Position numbers and translations under genes: made by a program. Under the pieces are notes generated by a model. It ran no database searches, was not told the DNA's origin, and saw nothing but the letters and a program-made list of their open reading frames with translations. A stretch of 55,122 nucleotides of DNA, from contig NZ_JAPSIB010000022.1 in the NCBI RefSeq assembly GCF_031179145.1, positions 1-55,122 of the forward strand, in the 5' to 3' direction. Below are positions 43,855-52,562 of this stretch, one piece after another. Origin of the DNA: Brevibacterium sp. Its GTDB lineage: Bacteria > Actinomycetota > Actinomycetes > Actinomycetales > Brevibacteriaceae. The number at the start of each line of letters is the position of its first letter. The stretch's first letter is position 1.

Positions 43855-46745
43855 CGATCGTCTTCCTCGGGGTTCGAGTCGTCGGCGTCCTCCGTCGATC
43901 CTTTGGAGGCCGCTTCGCTGTCCGCAGCTGCGGACTCGGTGTCGACGGGCTCAGTGTCGACAGACTCTGTGTCAGCAGACTCGGTGTCAGCAGACTCTGC
44001 GTCGGACTCGGCCTCGACGGGCTCAGTGTCGACAGACTCTGTGTCAGCAGACTCGGTGTCAGCAGACTCGGTGTCGTCCTCACCGAGGAGCTCGGCGAGT
44101 TCGGCCTCGATCTCGGCCTCGGAGACCTTGATCTTCTTCAGCTCCTTCTCGGAGACGTGCGTCTTCGACTTCGCCGGAGCGGGTGCAGCCTCTTCGTGCT
44201 CGAGTTCCTCGTCGTCGGAGTCGACGTCCGTGAACCCATCATCGTCGGAATTGACGTCGGCGAACTCGTCGCCGTCGGAATCGTCATCCGCAGGTTCCTC
44301 GTCGTCGGATTCCTCCTCGGCAAACGAAACGTCCGCGAAGGCGTCTTCGGCGAAATCATCGTGCTCGGAGTCGTCATCCGTGAACTCATCGCCGTCGGAA
44401 TCGACAGTCCCGTGCACATCGCTCTCGACGGCTGCGGTCGGGACCACGCGGTTGCCGGACACACCGGCGCCGAGCTCGTCGTCATCCCGGTCGTCTTCGT
44501 CGTCCCGGTCGTCTTCGTCATCCGCGGAATCGAACTCGTCGGACTCGAACTCGGGTTCGTCCTCGTCGGCCTCGAAGTCCTCGTCGGGCAGCTCTTCGAC
44601 GGTTTCGATCTCGACGCCGGCGTTCGGATCCGGCTCCTCGTCACCGAAGAGGGTGCCTGTGGCCTTCGCCGTGCGGCGGGAGAGCTCTTCGTACTTGTCG
44701 GCCATCTCGGACTCACCGTGCAGGCGGAGAACCTCCGAGTACGCGGCGAGCAGGCGAACCAGTGCGCCGCCCGGACGCTGGGTGAAGTCCTCGGCCTCGA
44801 TCAGTGCACGCGCACCCTTGAGGTCGCCGCGGTCCGATTTCGCTCCGGCCGCCACGATGACCAGTTCGGTGCGAGTCTCATTGTCGAGTTCGAGCTCCTT
44901 CGACTGTTCGAGGAGTTCGATCGCCTTCTCCGGCTTGCCGCGTCCACGCTCGGCATCAGCGATGAGAGCGATGTTGTCGTTCGAGCCCGAGATGCGACGG
45001 TGGGTGCGCAGCTCGCGCACTGCCTCGTCGTACTGTTCGACGTGGTAGGCCGCGATGCCGAGGGCTTCGCGGACGAGGCCGACTCGACCGGCTCGCGCCA
45101 TAGCCGCCTTGGCATGCTGGTGCGCACGCTCGGGGTCGACGTCGAGGAATCCGCCGGCTGCGACGAGGTGCTTCGCGACCATGTCGGCGTTCTCCTTGTC
45201 GAGAGAGCGCAGCTGACCCCGAATCTCCTTGTCGAGCTCGAAACCGGTGACCTCTGCCGGGATCTCGGGCTCCTGGACGCGGGGTCGACGAGAACGCTGC
45301 TCACGTGCGTAGTCGCCCGAGTCGGTCGGACGCGACGCCCGACGATCGTTGTTGTTGCGGCCACGGTCGCCCTGGTCACGGTCGGACCGTCGGTCATTGC
45401 CGAAGCCTCCGCGACGGTCGCCGTCTCGCTTGCCCTGATAGCCGCCGCGCTTGTCGTCTCGACGGTCGCCGCCGAAACCACCGCGACGGTCGCCGTCTTC
45501 ACGACGGTTCCCCTGGTAGCCACCACGGCGGTCGTCACCACGGTCGCTCTGGCCGCCTCGGCGATCATCGTTGCGACGGTCGCCGCCGAAACCGCCGCTG
45601 CGGTCGCCGTCTTCACGACGGTTCCCCTGGTAGCCGCCACGGCTGCCCTGGTTTCCACCGCGGTTGTCGCCGTCTTCACGACGATTGCCCTGGTAGCCGC
45701 CACGGTTCCCTTGGTAGCCGCCACGGTTGTCGTCTCGGCGGTCGCCGTCTTCACGACGGTTCCCCTGGTAGCCACCTGGGCGATCATCGTTGCGTCGATC
45801 GGAGTTGAAGTCGCGGCGCTCGCCATCGTTCCGGCGATCACCCTGGAAGCCACCTCGGTTCCCCTGGTAGCCACCGCGACGGTCGTCCCGACGGTCGCCG
45901 CCGAAACCTCCACGCCGGTCGCCGTCCTCACGACGGTTCCCCTGGTAACCGCCTCGGCGGTCGTCACCACGGTCGCCCTGGCCGCCTCGGCGATCATCAT
46001 TGCGACGGTCACCGCCGAAACCGCCGCGTTTGTCACCGTCTTCACGACGGTTCCCCTGGTAACCACCACGGTTGCCCTGGTAGCCACCGCGACGATCGTC
46101 CAGACGGTCGCCGCCGAAACCTTCACGGCGGTCGCCGTCCTCACGACGATTGCCCTGGTAACCACCACGGTTACCCTGGTAGCCACCGCGGCTGTCCTCG
46201 CGTCGGTCGCCGCTGGAACCTCCGCGGCGGTCTCCGTCCTTGCGGCTGCCCTGGTAGCCGCCACGGTTGCCCTGGTAGCCACCGCGACTGTCGTCCCGAC
46301 GCTCGCCGCCGAAACCTCCGCGACGTTCCCCGTCCTCACGACGGTTCCCCTGATAGCCACCTCGACGATCGTCGCTGCGACGATCGGAGTTGAAACCTTG
46401 GCGTTCGCCGTCGTTGCGGTTGCCCTGGTAACCGCCGCGGTTGCCCTGGTAGCCACCACGGTTGTCGTCCCGACGCTCGCCGCCGAAACCTCCGCGACGC
46501 TCTCCGTCCTCACGACGGTTCCCCTGATAGCCACCTCGACGATCGTCGCTGCGACGATCGGAGTTGAAACCACCGCGGCGTTCCCCGTCCTCGCGACGAT
46601 TCCCCTGGTATCCACCGCGCCGGTCCGAGTGACCCCGCTCATCCCGAGCGGAGTGAGAATTCCGATTGTTGTTCCCGCGGTCTGGGCGGTGTCCGCCTTC
46701 AGATCGGCGGTTCTGCTGATGGTCTCGCGAATCCCCTTGGGCCAC
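43851..46745 (-). CDS. Rv1691-like TPR protein with giant Arg/Gly/Asp repeat region and acidic tail
   Basis: The 964-residue protein has three parts. Residues 1 to about 490 are low-complexity repeats of the pattern [20 protein letters not shown], strongly basic and rich in RGG/YQGN. Residues about 493-700 are a helical TPR-like core ([37 protein letters not shown] helices) that corresponds to the whole of Rv1691. Residues about 700-964 are an acidic tail rich in Asp, Glu and Ser, ending in a [10 protein letters not shown] repeat. The start is GTG behind AGGGAG. It is the first gene of the long minus-strand run. The basic head and acidic tail suggest RNA binding or condensate formation, which is inference. 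Confidence 0.85.
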   Translation of the reverse strand: MAQGDSRDHQQNRRSEGGHRPDRGNNNRNSHSARDERGHSDRRGGYQGNRREDGERRGGFNSDRRSDDRRGGYQGNRREDGERRGGFGGERRDDNRGGYQGNRGGYQGNRNDGERQGFNSDRRSDDRRGGYQGNRREDGERRGGFGGERRDDSRGGYQGNRGGYQGSRKDGDRRGGSSGDRREDSRGGYQGNRGGYQGNRREDGDRREGFGGDRLDDRRGGYQGNRGGYQGNRREDGDKRGGFGGDRRNDDRRGGQGDRGDDRRGGYQGNRREDGDRRGGFGGDRRDDRRGGYQGNRGGFQGDRRNDGERRDFNSDRRNDDRPGGYQGNRREDGDRRDDNRGGYQGNRGGYQGNRREDGDNRGGNQGSRGGYQGNRREDGDRSGGFGGDRRNDDRRGGQSDRGDDRRGGYQGNRREDGDRRGGFGGDRRDDKRGGYQGKRDGDRRGGFGNDRRSDRDQGDRGRNNNDRRASRPTDSGDYAREQRSRRPRVQEPEIPAEVTGFELDKEIRGQLRSLDKENADMVAKHLVAAGGFLDVDPERAHQHAKAAMARAGRVGLVREALGIAAYHVEQYDEAVRELRTHRRISGSNDNIALIADAERGRGKPEKAIELLEQSKELELDNETRTELVIVAAGAKSDRGDLKGARALIEAEDFTQRPGGALVRLLAAYSEVLRLHGESEMADKYEELSRRTAKATGTLFGDEEPDPNAGVEIETVEELPDEDFEADEDEPEFESDEFDSADDEDDRDDEDDRDDDELGAGVSGNRVVPTAAVESDVHGTVDSDGDEFTDDDSEHDDFAEDAFADVSFAEEESDDEEPADDDSDGDEFADVNSDDDGFTDVDSDDEELEHEEAAPAPAKSKTHVSEKELKKIKVSEAEIEAELAELLGEDDTESADTESADTESVDTEPVEAESDAESADTESADTESVDTEPVDTESAAADSEAASKGSTEDADDSNPEEDDR
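43933..44075 (-). repeat. 15-bp tandem repeat encoding the acidic tail
   Basis: Nine to ten degenerate 15-base units related to GACTCGGTGTCAGCA occur in a row, with one change of phase near 44000. They encode [10 protein letters not shown] and DTEPV pentapeptides near the C-terminus of the Rv1691-like protein. The block at 43933-43992 is repeated almost exactly at about 44015-44075. Confidence 0.88.
45300..46640 (-). repeat. Long RGG/YQGN coding repeat array
   Basis: More than a kilobase of the Rv1691-like gene consists of nested repeats. Short units encode GGYQGN and RREDGDRR, and these group into higher-order blocks of about 100 bp such as [18 protein letters not shown] plus one or two GGYQGN units. 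Several blocks are nearly identical at the DNA level (for example around 45490-45630 and 45930-46060). Assembly of this stretch should be viewed with caution. Confidence 0.9.
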
Positions 46746-47314
46746 GATTCTCCCTATAAAGTCTTTTGATGATTCCGTACCATTCTAGTGCACCAGCCGG
46801 TCCGCGCCCCCTGTTCCAGCCACCTCACACGGGAGTCTTTCCCCACTCGAAACCGCACAGCAGCGGGCACGCGCCGGACCCGATACCACTGTCCATGGAC
46901 GCCCCGGAGGTCCGGTCTGACATACCAATTGTCTGTTAATATGGCCCGGTGCCGGTCCGCCAGCTGAGGTTCGTCGAGAAGCAACGATGCTTCACGCCAC
47001 CAGTGAGGGATGTGCCGCGTGTCGACGGAACCGTTGGCATGCTCGCACAGCGGAACTCCAAGGTTCTCACCAGGACACCACGAGCCGCTTCCGTCATGCC
47101 GTCACCACCACACCGTTTCGCGGTGCGACGACACTCCGCGCACGAGAAATTGTTCGACGCCCGAAATCGGCTCATCGCCTGTCTTCCCGCTGATTTTGAG
47201 CAATGCCGAATCACATATGTCCCACTCTCAGCCTGCGGCTCGGCTCATTCCGGTGAGAAAACATTGAGCGTAGGCTGGCCAGACGACTTCGCCCCCAAGG
47301 AATAGGAGATAACC
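46746..47314 (+). promoter_or_regulatory. 569-base region upstream of betB with a candidate operator
   Basis: The gap separates the leftward Rv1691-like gene from the rightward betB. Near its left end, TTTATAGGGAGAATC precedes the Rv1691-like GTG and supplies its ribosome site. At 46918-46938 lies an imperfect 21-bp palindrome with core CCAATTGT that recurs at 54873. An AT-rich TTAATAT directly follows it and may be a -10 box. That would leave a leader of about 370 bases before betB. The plus-strand frame 46949-47305 is open but resembles no family. Confidence 0.5.
46918..46938. promoter_or_regulatory. Candidate operator, copy 1
   Basis: The site has TGACAT, then A, then CCAATTGT, then C, then TGTTA. 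Seven of ten positions in each half are symmetric about the central A. It matches the site at 54873-54893 at 18 of 21 positions in the same orientation. The size and dyad symmetry suit a TetR-type regulator such as BetI, though no such gene is in the window. Confidence 0.5.
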
Positions 47315-48793
47315 GTGCCCAACACGCTTTTCATCGACGGAAACTGGGTCTCGGCCCAAGAGGGCGGAACCAGCGAGATCCGCAACCCTGCCGACGGCAG
47401 CATCGTCGTCGAGGTGGACGAGGCCACTGCCGCGGACACCGAACTGGCGATCGCCGCCGCCCGTCGTGCCTTCGACTCGGGGGTCTGGTCGACCACACCC
47501 GCCGCCGAGCGCGGCAACCTGCTGCTGAGGTTCGCCGACACGCTGCGGGAGCGCAAGGATGAGTTCGCGCGCGCCGAATCGCTCGACACCGGCAAGCGCT
47601 TCGTCGAGTCGCAGATCGACATGGACGACATCGCCAACTGCTTCGAATACTTCGGCAAGCTCGCCGCCAACGACGCCGGTCGCATCGTCGATGCGGGCAG
47701 CGAATCCGTGGTCAGCCGCATCGTCCACGAGCCGGTGGGCGTCTGCGCTCTCATCACTCCGTGGAACTACCCGCTGCTCCAGGCAGCGTGGAAGATCGCA
47801 CCGTGCCTGGCCGCGGGCAACTCGTTCGTCTTCAAACCGGCCGAGCTGACTCCGAGCACTGCGATCCTCGCGATGCAGCTGCTCGAGGAGCTGGGCCTGC
47901 CTGCCGGCGTGGGCAACCTCATCCTCGGCCGCGGTCGCGTCGCCGGCGCACCGCTGTCGACCCACGACGACATCGACATGGTCTCCTTCACCGGTGGACT
48001 TGCCACCGGACGCCTGATCGGCGCCAACGCGGCCGCGACGGTGAAGAAGGTCGCCCTGGAACTCGGCGGGAAGAACCCGAACGTCGTCTTCGCCGATGCC
48101 GACATCGACGCCGCCCTCGACAATGCGCTCAACGCCGCCTTCGTCCACTCCGGACAGGTGTGCTCGGCCGGAGCTCGGCTCATCGTCGAGGATTCCATCG
48201 CCGAGGAGTTCACCGATCGCCTCGTCGCCCGTGCCGAGAAGATCCGCCTCGGCGGACCCTTCGACGAGAACGCCGAGACCGGACCGCTCATCTCCGCCGA
48301 GCACCGCGACAAGGTCACCGAGTATGTCGAGAACGGTGTGGCCGAGGGCGCGCGTCTGCGCTGCGGCGGCAAGTGGGGCGAGGGCGATCTGGAGAAGGGC
48401 TTCTACTACCTGCCAACCGTCCTCGACCAGGTCAAGCGCGGAATGTCCGTCGTCACCGATGAGGCCTTCGGTCCTGTTGTCACTGTCGAGACCTTCTCCA
48501 CCGAGGAAGACGCGATCGCCACCGCCAACGACACGATCTACGGTCTGGCCGGCGCCGTGTGGACCCAGGACGCCGGCAAATGCCAGCGGGTCGCTGCGAA
48601 GCTGCGCCACGGCACCATCTGGATCAACGACTTCCACCCCTACCTCCCGCAGGCCGAGTGGGGCGGATTCGGACAGTCCGGATTCGGCCGGGAGCTCGGG
48701 CCCACCGGACTCGCCGAATATCAGGAGGCGAAGCACATCTACCACAACCTCGAACCCGCCGTCACCGGTTGGTTCCGCGAGCACAGCGAATGA
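47315..48793 (+). CDS. betB: Betaine aldehyde dehydrogenase (ALDH superfamily)
   Basis: The 492-residue ALDH has the oxyanion Asn in ITPWNYPLLQAAWK, the NAD loop FTGGLATGRLIGANAA, the general base Glu in ALELGGKNPNVVF and the catalytic Cys in HSGQVCSAGARL. Sequence alone does not fix the aldehyde, but the choline dehydrogenase gene 31 bases downstream and two betaine-type carriers make betaine aldehyde to glycine betaine by far the best reading. GTG start with AGGAG six bases upstream. It is the first gene of a two-gene operon. Confidence 0.9.
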   Translation: MPNTLFIDGNWVSAQEGGTSEIRNPADGSIVVEVDEATAADTELAIAAARRAFDSGVWSTTPAAERGNLLLRFADTLRERKDEFARAESLDTGKRFVESQIDMDDIANCFEYFGKLAANDAGRIVDAGSESVVSRIVHEPVGVCALITPWNYPLLQAAWKIAPCLAAGNSFVFKPAELTPSTAILAMQLLEELGLPAGVGNLILGRGRVAGAPLSTHDDIDMVSFTGGLATGRLIGANAAATVKKVALELGGKNPNVVFADADIDAALDNALNAAFVHSGQVCSAGARLIVEDSIAEEFTDRLVARAEKIRLGGPFDENAETGPLISAEHRDKVTEYVENGVAEGARLRCGGKWGEGDLEKGFYYLPTVLDQVKRGMSVVTDEAFGPVVTVETFSTEEDAIATANDTIYGLAGAVWTQDAGKCQRVAAKLRHGTIWINDFHPYLPQAEWGGFGQSGFGRELGPTGLAEYQEAKHIYHNLEPAVTGWFREHSE

Positions 48794-48824
48794 TCCCCGG
48801 CCACTGCCACTAAGGAGATGAGAA

Positions 48825-50387
48825 TTGGAAACCACTCACAGCTTTGACTATGTCGTCGTCGGCGGCGGGTCCGCGGGAGCCGCCGTCGCAGCTCGACTCA
48901 GCGAGGACCCCGAGGTCACCGTCGGTCTGCTCGAGGCAGGCCCGACCGACGTCAACGAAGACGTCATCCTCCGCCTCAACCGCTGGATGGAACTGCTCGA
49001 ATCGGGCTTCGACTGGGACTACCCCATCGAAGCCCAGGAACACGGAAACTCCCACATGCGCCATGCCCGCGCAAAGGTCCTCGGCGGATGCTCCTCGCAC
49101 AACTCGTGCATCGCGTTCTGGGCTCCGAAGGAAGACCTCGACGAATGGGAGTCGAAGTACGGCGCGACCGGGTGGGGCTCGAAGGACACCTTCGGACTCT
49201 ACAAGAAGCTCGAGAACAATGAGCTTCCCGGCGACCACCACGGTCACGACGGACCGGTGCGGCTGATGAACGTGCCAGCGGTCGACCCGTGTGGCATCGC
49301 GCTCCTCGACGCCTGCGAACAGGCCGGCATTCCCCGGGTTCAGTTCAATGACGGTGAAACCATCATCAGCGGGGCGAACTTCTTCCAGATCAACCGGAAG
49401 GAAGACGGCACCCGGTCGTCCTCCTCGGTGTCCTACCTGCACCCGATCCTCGATCGCGAGAACCTCACGATCCTCACGGACACGCAGGCCAAGGAACTCG
49501 AGTTCGACGCCGAAGACAACTGCACCGGCGTCCTCGTGGTCAACAACGCCTTCGGTCGGACGAAGCGCATCGAGGCGAAGAGGGAGGTCATCGTCTCCGC
49601 GGGTGCGATCAACACCCCGCAGCTGCTGATGCTCTCCGGCATCGGCCCGGCAGAGCACCTCGCCGAGGTGGGCGTCGACGTCCGCGTCGATTCGCCGGGA
49701 GTCGGTGAGAACCTTCAGGACCACCCCGAAGGTGTGATCTCCTGGGAGGCCAAGAAGCCGATGGTCGAGGATTCGACGCAGTGGTGGGAGATCGGCATCT
49801 TCTCCCCCACACAGGACGGGCTCGATCGCCCCGACCTGATGATGCACTACGGATCGGTGCCCTTCGACATGCACACCCTGCGCCAGGGCTACCCGACGTC
49901 GGAGAACTCGTTCTGCCTGACGCCGAACGTCACCCACGCCCGCTCACGCGGCACGGTGCGCCTGCGCTCCCGCGACTTCCGCGACAAGCCGCATGTCGAC
50001 CCGCGCTACTTCACCGATCCCGAAGGTCACGACATGCGGGTGATGATCGCCGGCATCCGCAAGGCCCGTGAGATCGTCTCCCAGGACGCGATGTCCGAAT
50101 GGGCCGGCCAGGAGCTGTTCCCCGGTGCCGACGTGCAGACGGATGAGCAGATCGAGGACTACATCACCCGCACTCACAACACCGTCTACCACCCCGCCGG
50201 CACCGTGCGCATGGGTGCCGTCGACGACGAGTCGGCACCGCTGGATCCGCAGCTGCGGGTCAAGGGTGTGGGACGCCTGCGCGTGGTGGACGCCTCGGCG
50301 ATGCCGGAGATCACCACGGTCAACCCCAACATCACAGTGATGATGATGGGCGAGAAGTGCGCCGAGCTGATCAAGTCCGGAAACTGA
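48825..50387 (+). CDS. betA: Choline dehydrogenase (GMC oxidoreductase)
   Basis: The 520-residue flavoprotein has the FAD-binding motif YVVVGGGSAGAAVAARLSED at residues 7-26. The GMC signatures follow: KVLGGCSSHNSCIAFW, VSAGAINTPQLLMLSGIGP, and C-terminal HPAGTVRMG with a catalytic His, then DASAMPEITTVNPN. It oxidises choline to betaine aldehyde. The start is TTG at 48825 with AAGGAG seven bases upstream; the ATG at 48818 is out of frame. A long hairpin terminator follows. Confidence 0.92.
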   Translation: METTHSFDYVVVGGGSAGAAVAARLSEDPEVTVGLLEAGPTDVNEDVILRLNRWMELLESGFDWDYPIEAQEHGNSHMRHARAKVLGGCSSHNSCIAFWAPKEDLDEWESKYGATGWGSKDTFGLYKKLENNELPGDHHGHDGPVRLMNVPAVDPCGIALLDACEQAGIPRVQFNDGETIISGANFFQINRKEDGTRSSSSVSYLHPILDRENLTILTDTQAKELEFDAEDNCTGVLVVNNAFGRTKRIEAKREVIVSAGAINTPQLLMLSGIGPAEHLAEVGVDVRVDSPGVGENLQDHPEGVISWEAKKPMVEDSTQWWEIGIFSPTQDGLDRPDLMMHYGSVPFDMHTLRQGYPTSENSFCLTPNVTHARSRGTVRLRSRDFRDKPHVDPRYFTDPEGHDMRVMIAGIRKAREIVSQDAMSEWAGQELFPGADVQTDEQIEDYITRTHNTVYHPAGTVRMGAVDDESAPLDPQLRVKGVGRLRVVDASAMPEITTVNPNITVMMMGEKCAELIKSGN

Positions 50388-50450
50388 TCACTCTGCTCGC
50401 CTGAGTCGCTCAGAGGCTGCTTCTGCAGCCTGAATGGCTTGGGCGTGCGA

Positions 50451-50492
50451 GAGGGGCCCTGCAGTTCGTGAACTGCAGGGCCCCTCTTCTGT
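50451..50492 (+). terminator. Terminator of the betBA operon
   Basis: GAGGGGCCCTGCAGTTC (50451-50467) pairs perfectly with 50470-50486 except for the tetraloop closure, giving a stem of 16 pairs followed by TTCTGT. It lies between the convergent betA and BCCT genes and could also stop minus-strand transcripts. Confidence 0.88.
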
Positions 50493-50501
50493 GCCGGCGT
50501 G

Positions 50502-52286
50502 TCAGCCGTGGTCGTAGTGCCGCGCTTTGCTGCCGGTCCTGGACGCGAGGGTTCCCTCGCGGTGGTGCTTGTGCGCGTGTGTGTCGACATAGGGGTCGGC
50601 GAACTCCGGGGCCGGCTCGATGGCCTCCGGCACGACGACGATCTCCTCCGCCTCGTCGTAATGCTCGTTGAACGCGTCGTTGCCGTCCTCACGGCGTTCG
50701 ACTTCCTCGGGTGGCAGCACCTTCTTCCAGCGCCTGACGCGGACTCGGGGCAGAATGCCGGCGTCCTCGCGCAGGGCACGCATGAGCGCGTACATCTGGA
50801 AGTACGCCATGACGAAGAAGGGCAGACCGACGAGGATGATCGTCGACTGCAGCGCTTCGAGGCCTCCGCTGCCGGAGAACACGAGCAGGGTGGCGGTGAC
50901 GAGTCCGACCGCCACGGCCCAGAAGATGCGCTGGCCGAGCGGATTGAAGTCCTCGTGTCCGTTGTTCATCGTGTCGAGGACCAGTGCAGCGGAGTCCACC
51001 GAGGTGACGAAGAAGATCACGACGAGCGCGATGGCGATCACCGACATCGGGCCCGCCAGCGGATAGTGCTCGAGGAACGCGAAGAGCGCTCCGGGCACAT
51101 CGCCCTGCTCCACGACCCGATCGACGAGCCCTCCGCCCTGATTGAACTCGATGTCGAAGGACGCATAGCCGAAGACGCCGAACCAGATGATGGAGAACGC
51201 CGAGGGAATCGCGAGCACGCCGATGACGAATTGGCGGATGGTGCGCCCGCGTGAGATCCGGGCGATGAAGATGCCGACGAACGGTGACCAGGTGATGGTC
51301 CAGGCCCAGTAGAACACGGTCCAGCTGTTCTGCCAGCCGGTGTTGGCGAAGGTGTCGTTCCACAGTGCCAGCTTGGGCAGCTCCTGGATGTAGGTGCCGA
51401 GGGACTCGAAGACGCCGCGCGTCATGAACAGGGTCGGTCCCAGCGCCAAGACGAAGATCAGCAGCAGCACGGCGATGACGATGTTGATGTTCGACAGGAC
51501 CTTGATCCCCTTGTCCAGGCCCAGAGCGACGGAAATCGTGGCCAGACCGCACACGACTCCGATGATGACAAGCTGCCAGAGTGCGCTCTCCGGGATTCCG
51601 ATGGTCTGCGCGAGGCCGCTGTTGATCTGGAGCGTGCCGAGTCCGATCGACACGGCCACACCGAACACGGTGCCGATGATGGCGACGACGTCGATGAGCT
51701 TTCCGATCGGACCGTGGATCCGCTCACCGAGGATCGGCTGGAAGATCGAGCTCACGCGCGGCGGCAGATTGCGTTTGTGGATGAAGTACGCGAAGCACAG
51801 CGCCGGCAGGGTGAAGATCGTCCACGTGTGCAGGGTGAAGTGGTAGTAGGTGAAGTTCATGGCATCGGTGGCCGCTGCCACGGTGCCCGGTTCGATGCCC
51901 AGCGACGCCCGTGGAGGATCGCCGAGGTGACTGACGGGTTCCGCGACACCCCAGAACATAAGAATCGATCCGATGCCCGCCGCGAACAGCATCGCGAACC
52001 AGGCGCCCCGGGAGTGCTCCGGCTCCTCGTCCTCCGGGCCGAGCTTCACTCTGCCGTACCGGGAGGCGGCGATATAGATGAGGAAGACGAGGAAGACGGT
52101 CACACCGAGGATGTAGAACCAGCCCAGGTTCGTCAGGAGCCATTCCGAGGCTGCTGAGACGCCGGTGTCCAGAGCGTCGGTGAAGAAGATCGTCCCGAGG
52201 ACGAAGAGGATGATGACCAGTGCCGAGGCGAAGAAGATCGATGGGGTCGTTCTGAGTCTGAGTGTATCGTGCAGTCTCACGAGCAT
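50502..52286 (-). CDS. BCCT family betaine/choline/carnitine transporter 1
   Basis: The 594-residue carrier has 12 helices. It shows GILFAAGIG-type motifs (FAMLFAAGIGSILMFWGVAEPVSH, quoted here as AAGIGSILMFWGVAEP), the conserved tryptophans in FYWAWTITWSPFVGIFIARI and SRGRTIRQFVIG after it. A soluble tail of about 90 residues follows helix 12 and is His/Glu/Asp rich (VDTHAHKHHREG). BCCT carriers import glycine betaine or choline with sodium or protons under osmotic stress. ATG at 52286 has GGAAGG upstream and fits the promoter at 52318-52345; the frame opens ten codons earlier. Confidence 0.93.
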   Translation of the reverse strand: MLVRLHDTLRLRTTPSIFFASALVIILFVLGTIFFTDALDTGVSAASEWLLTNLGWFYILGVTVFLVFLIYIAASRYGRVKLGPEDEEPEHSRGAWFAMLFAAGIGSILMFWGVAEPVSHLGDPPRASLGIEPGTVAAATDAMNFTYYHFTLHTWTIFTLPALCFAYFIHKRNLPPRVSSIFQPILGERIHGPIGKLIDVVAIIGTVFGVAVSIGLGTLQINSGLAQTIGIPESALWQLVIIGVVCGLATISVALGLDKGIKVLSNINIVIAVLLLIFVLALGPTLFMTRGVFESLGTYIQELPKLALWNDTFANTGWQNSWTVFYWAWTITWSPFVGIFIARISRGRTIRQFVIGVLAIPSAFSIIWFGVFGYASFDIEFNQGGGLVDRVVEQGDVPGALFAFLEHYPLAGPMSVIAIALVVIFFVTSVDSAALVLDTMNNGHEDFNPLGQRIFWAVAVGLVTATLLVFSGSGGLEALQSTIILVGLPFFVMAYFQMYALMRALREDAGILPRVRVRRWKKVLPPEEVERREDGNDAFNEHYDEAEEIVVVPEAIEPAPEFADPYVDTHAHKHHREGTLASRTGSKARHYDHG

Positions 52287-52317
52287 GACGGATACCTTCC
52301 ATTGAGTGACGCGCACC

Positions 52318-52345
52318 AGACTACCGATCGTTAAGCGAATTACAA
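52318..52345 (-). promoter_or_regulatory. Candidate promoter of BCCT transporter 1
   Basis: On the minus strand TTGTAA (52345-52340) and TAGTCT (52323-52318) are separated by 16 bases. This would start transcription about 25 bases before the chosen ATG and exclude the upstream GTG as a normal start. Confidence 0.4.
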
Positions 52346-52453
52346 GCGATCTTGGTGCCGGTATCAGCCCACGTGGGAGGATCAGCCATGAGAAGAAGTC
52401 ACATCGAGAGGGCGCAGAAACCCCGTCGAGCGGAGTCCGTCGGAGCGCGAGAA

Positions 52454-52491
52454 CGCCCGTGGGGCACGACCGAGGTCATGCCCCACGGGCG
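52454..52491. terminator. Perfect 13-bp hairpin after BCCT transporter 2
   Basis: CGCCCGTGGGGCA (52454-52466) pairs with TGCCCCACGGGCG (52479-52491) around a 12-base loop. It lies about 70 bases past the BCCT 2 stop and may end that transcript, but no T-tract follows. The right arm shares GGTCATGCCCCAC with a hairpin below the 5S gene. Confidence 0.5.
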
Positions 52492-52562
52492 GTCAGCGAT
52501 GGCGAGCGGACACTTCACGCCGCGGGCGAGATGTCGCAGTGCTCATCCCGACGCGCGTGCGC

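Noticed and set aside
43809..46769. 986-codon plus-strand open frame antisense to the Rv1691-like gene
   Set aside because: Its Val/Thr/Ala-rich product simply mirrors the repeat codons of the real gene. The minus frame has a ribosome site, a conserved TPR core and overlap with the HAD gene.
46936..47214. 92-codon minus-strand frame with several Cys residues upstream of betB
   Set aside because: No ribosome site, loose codon use and no recognisable zinc-binding pattern; treated as part of the intergenic region.
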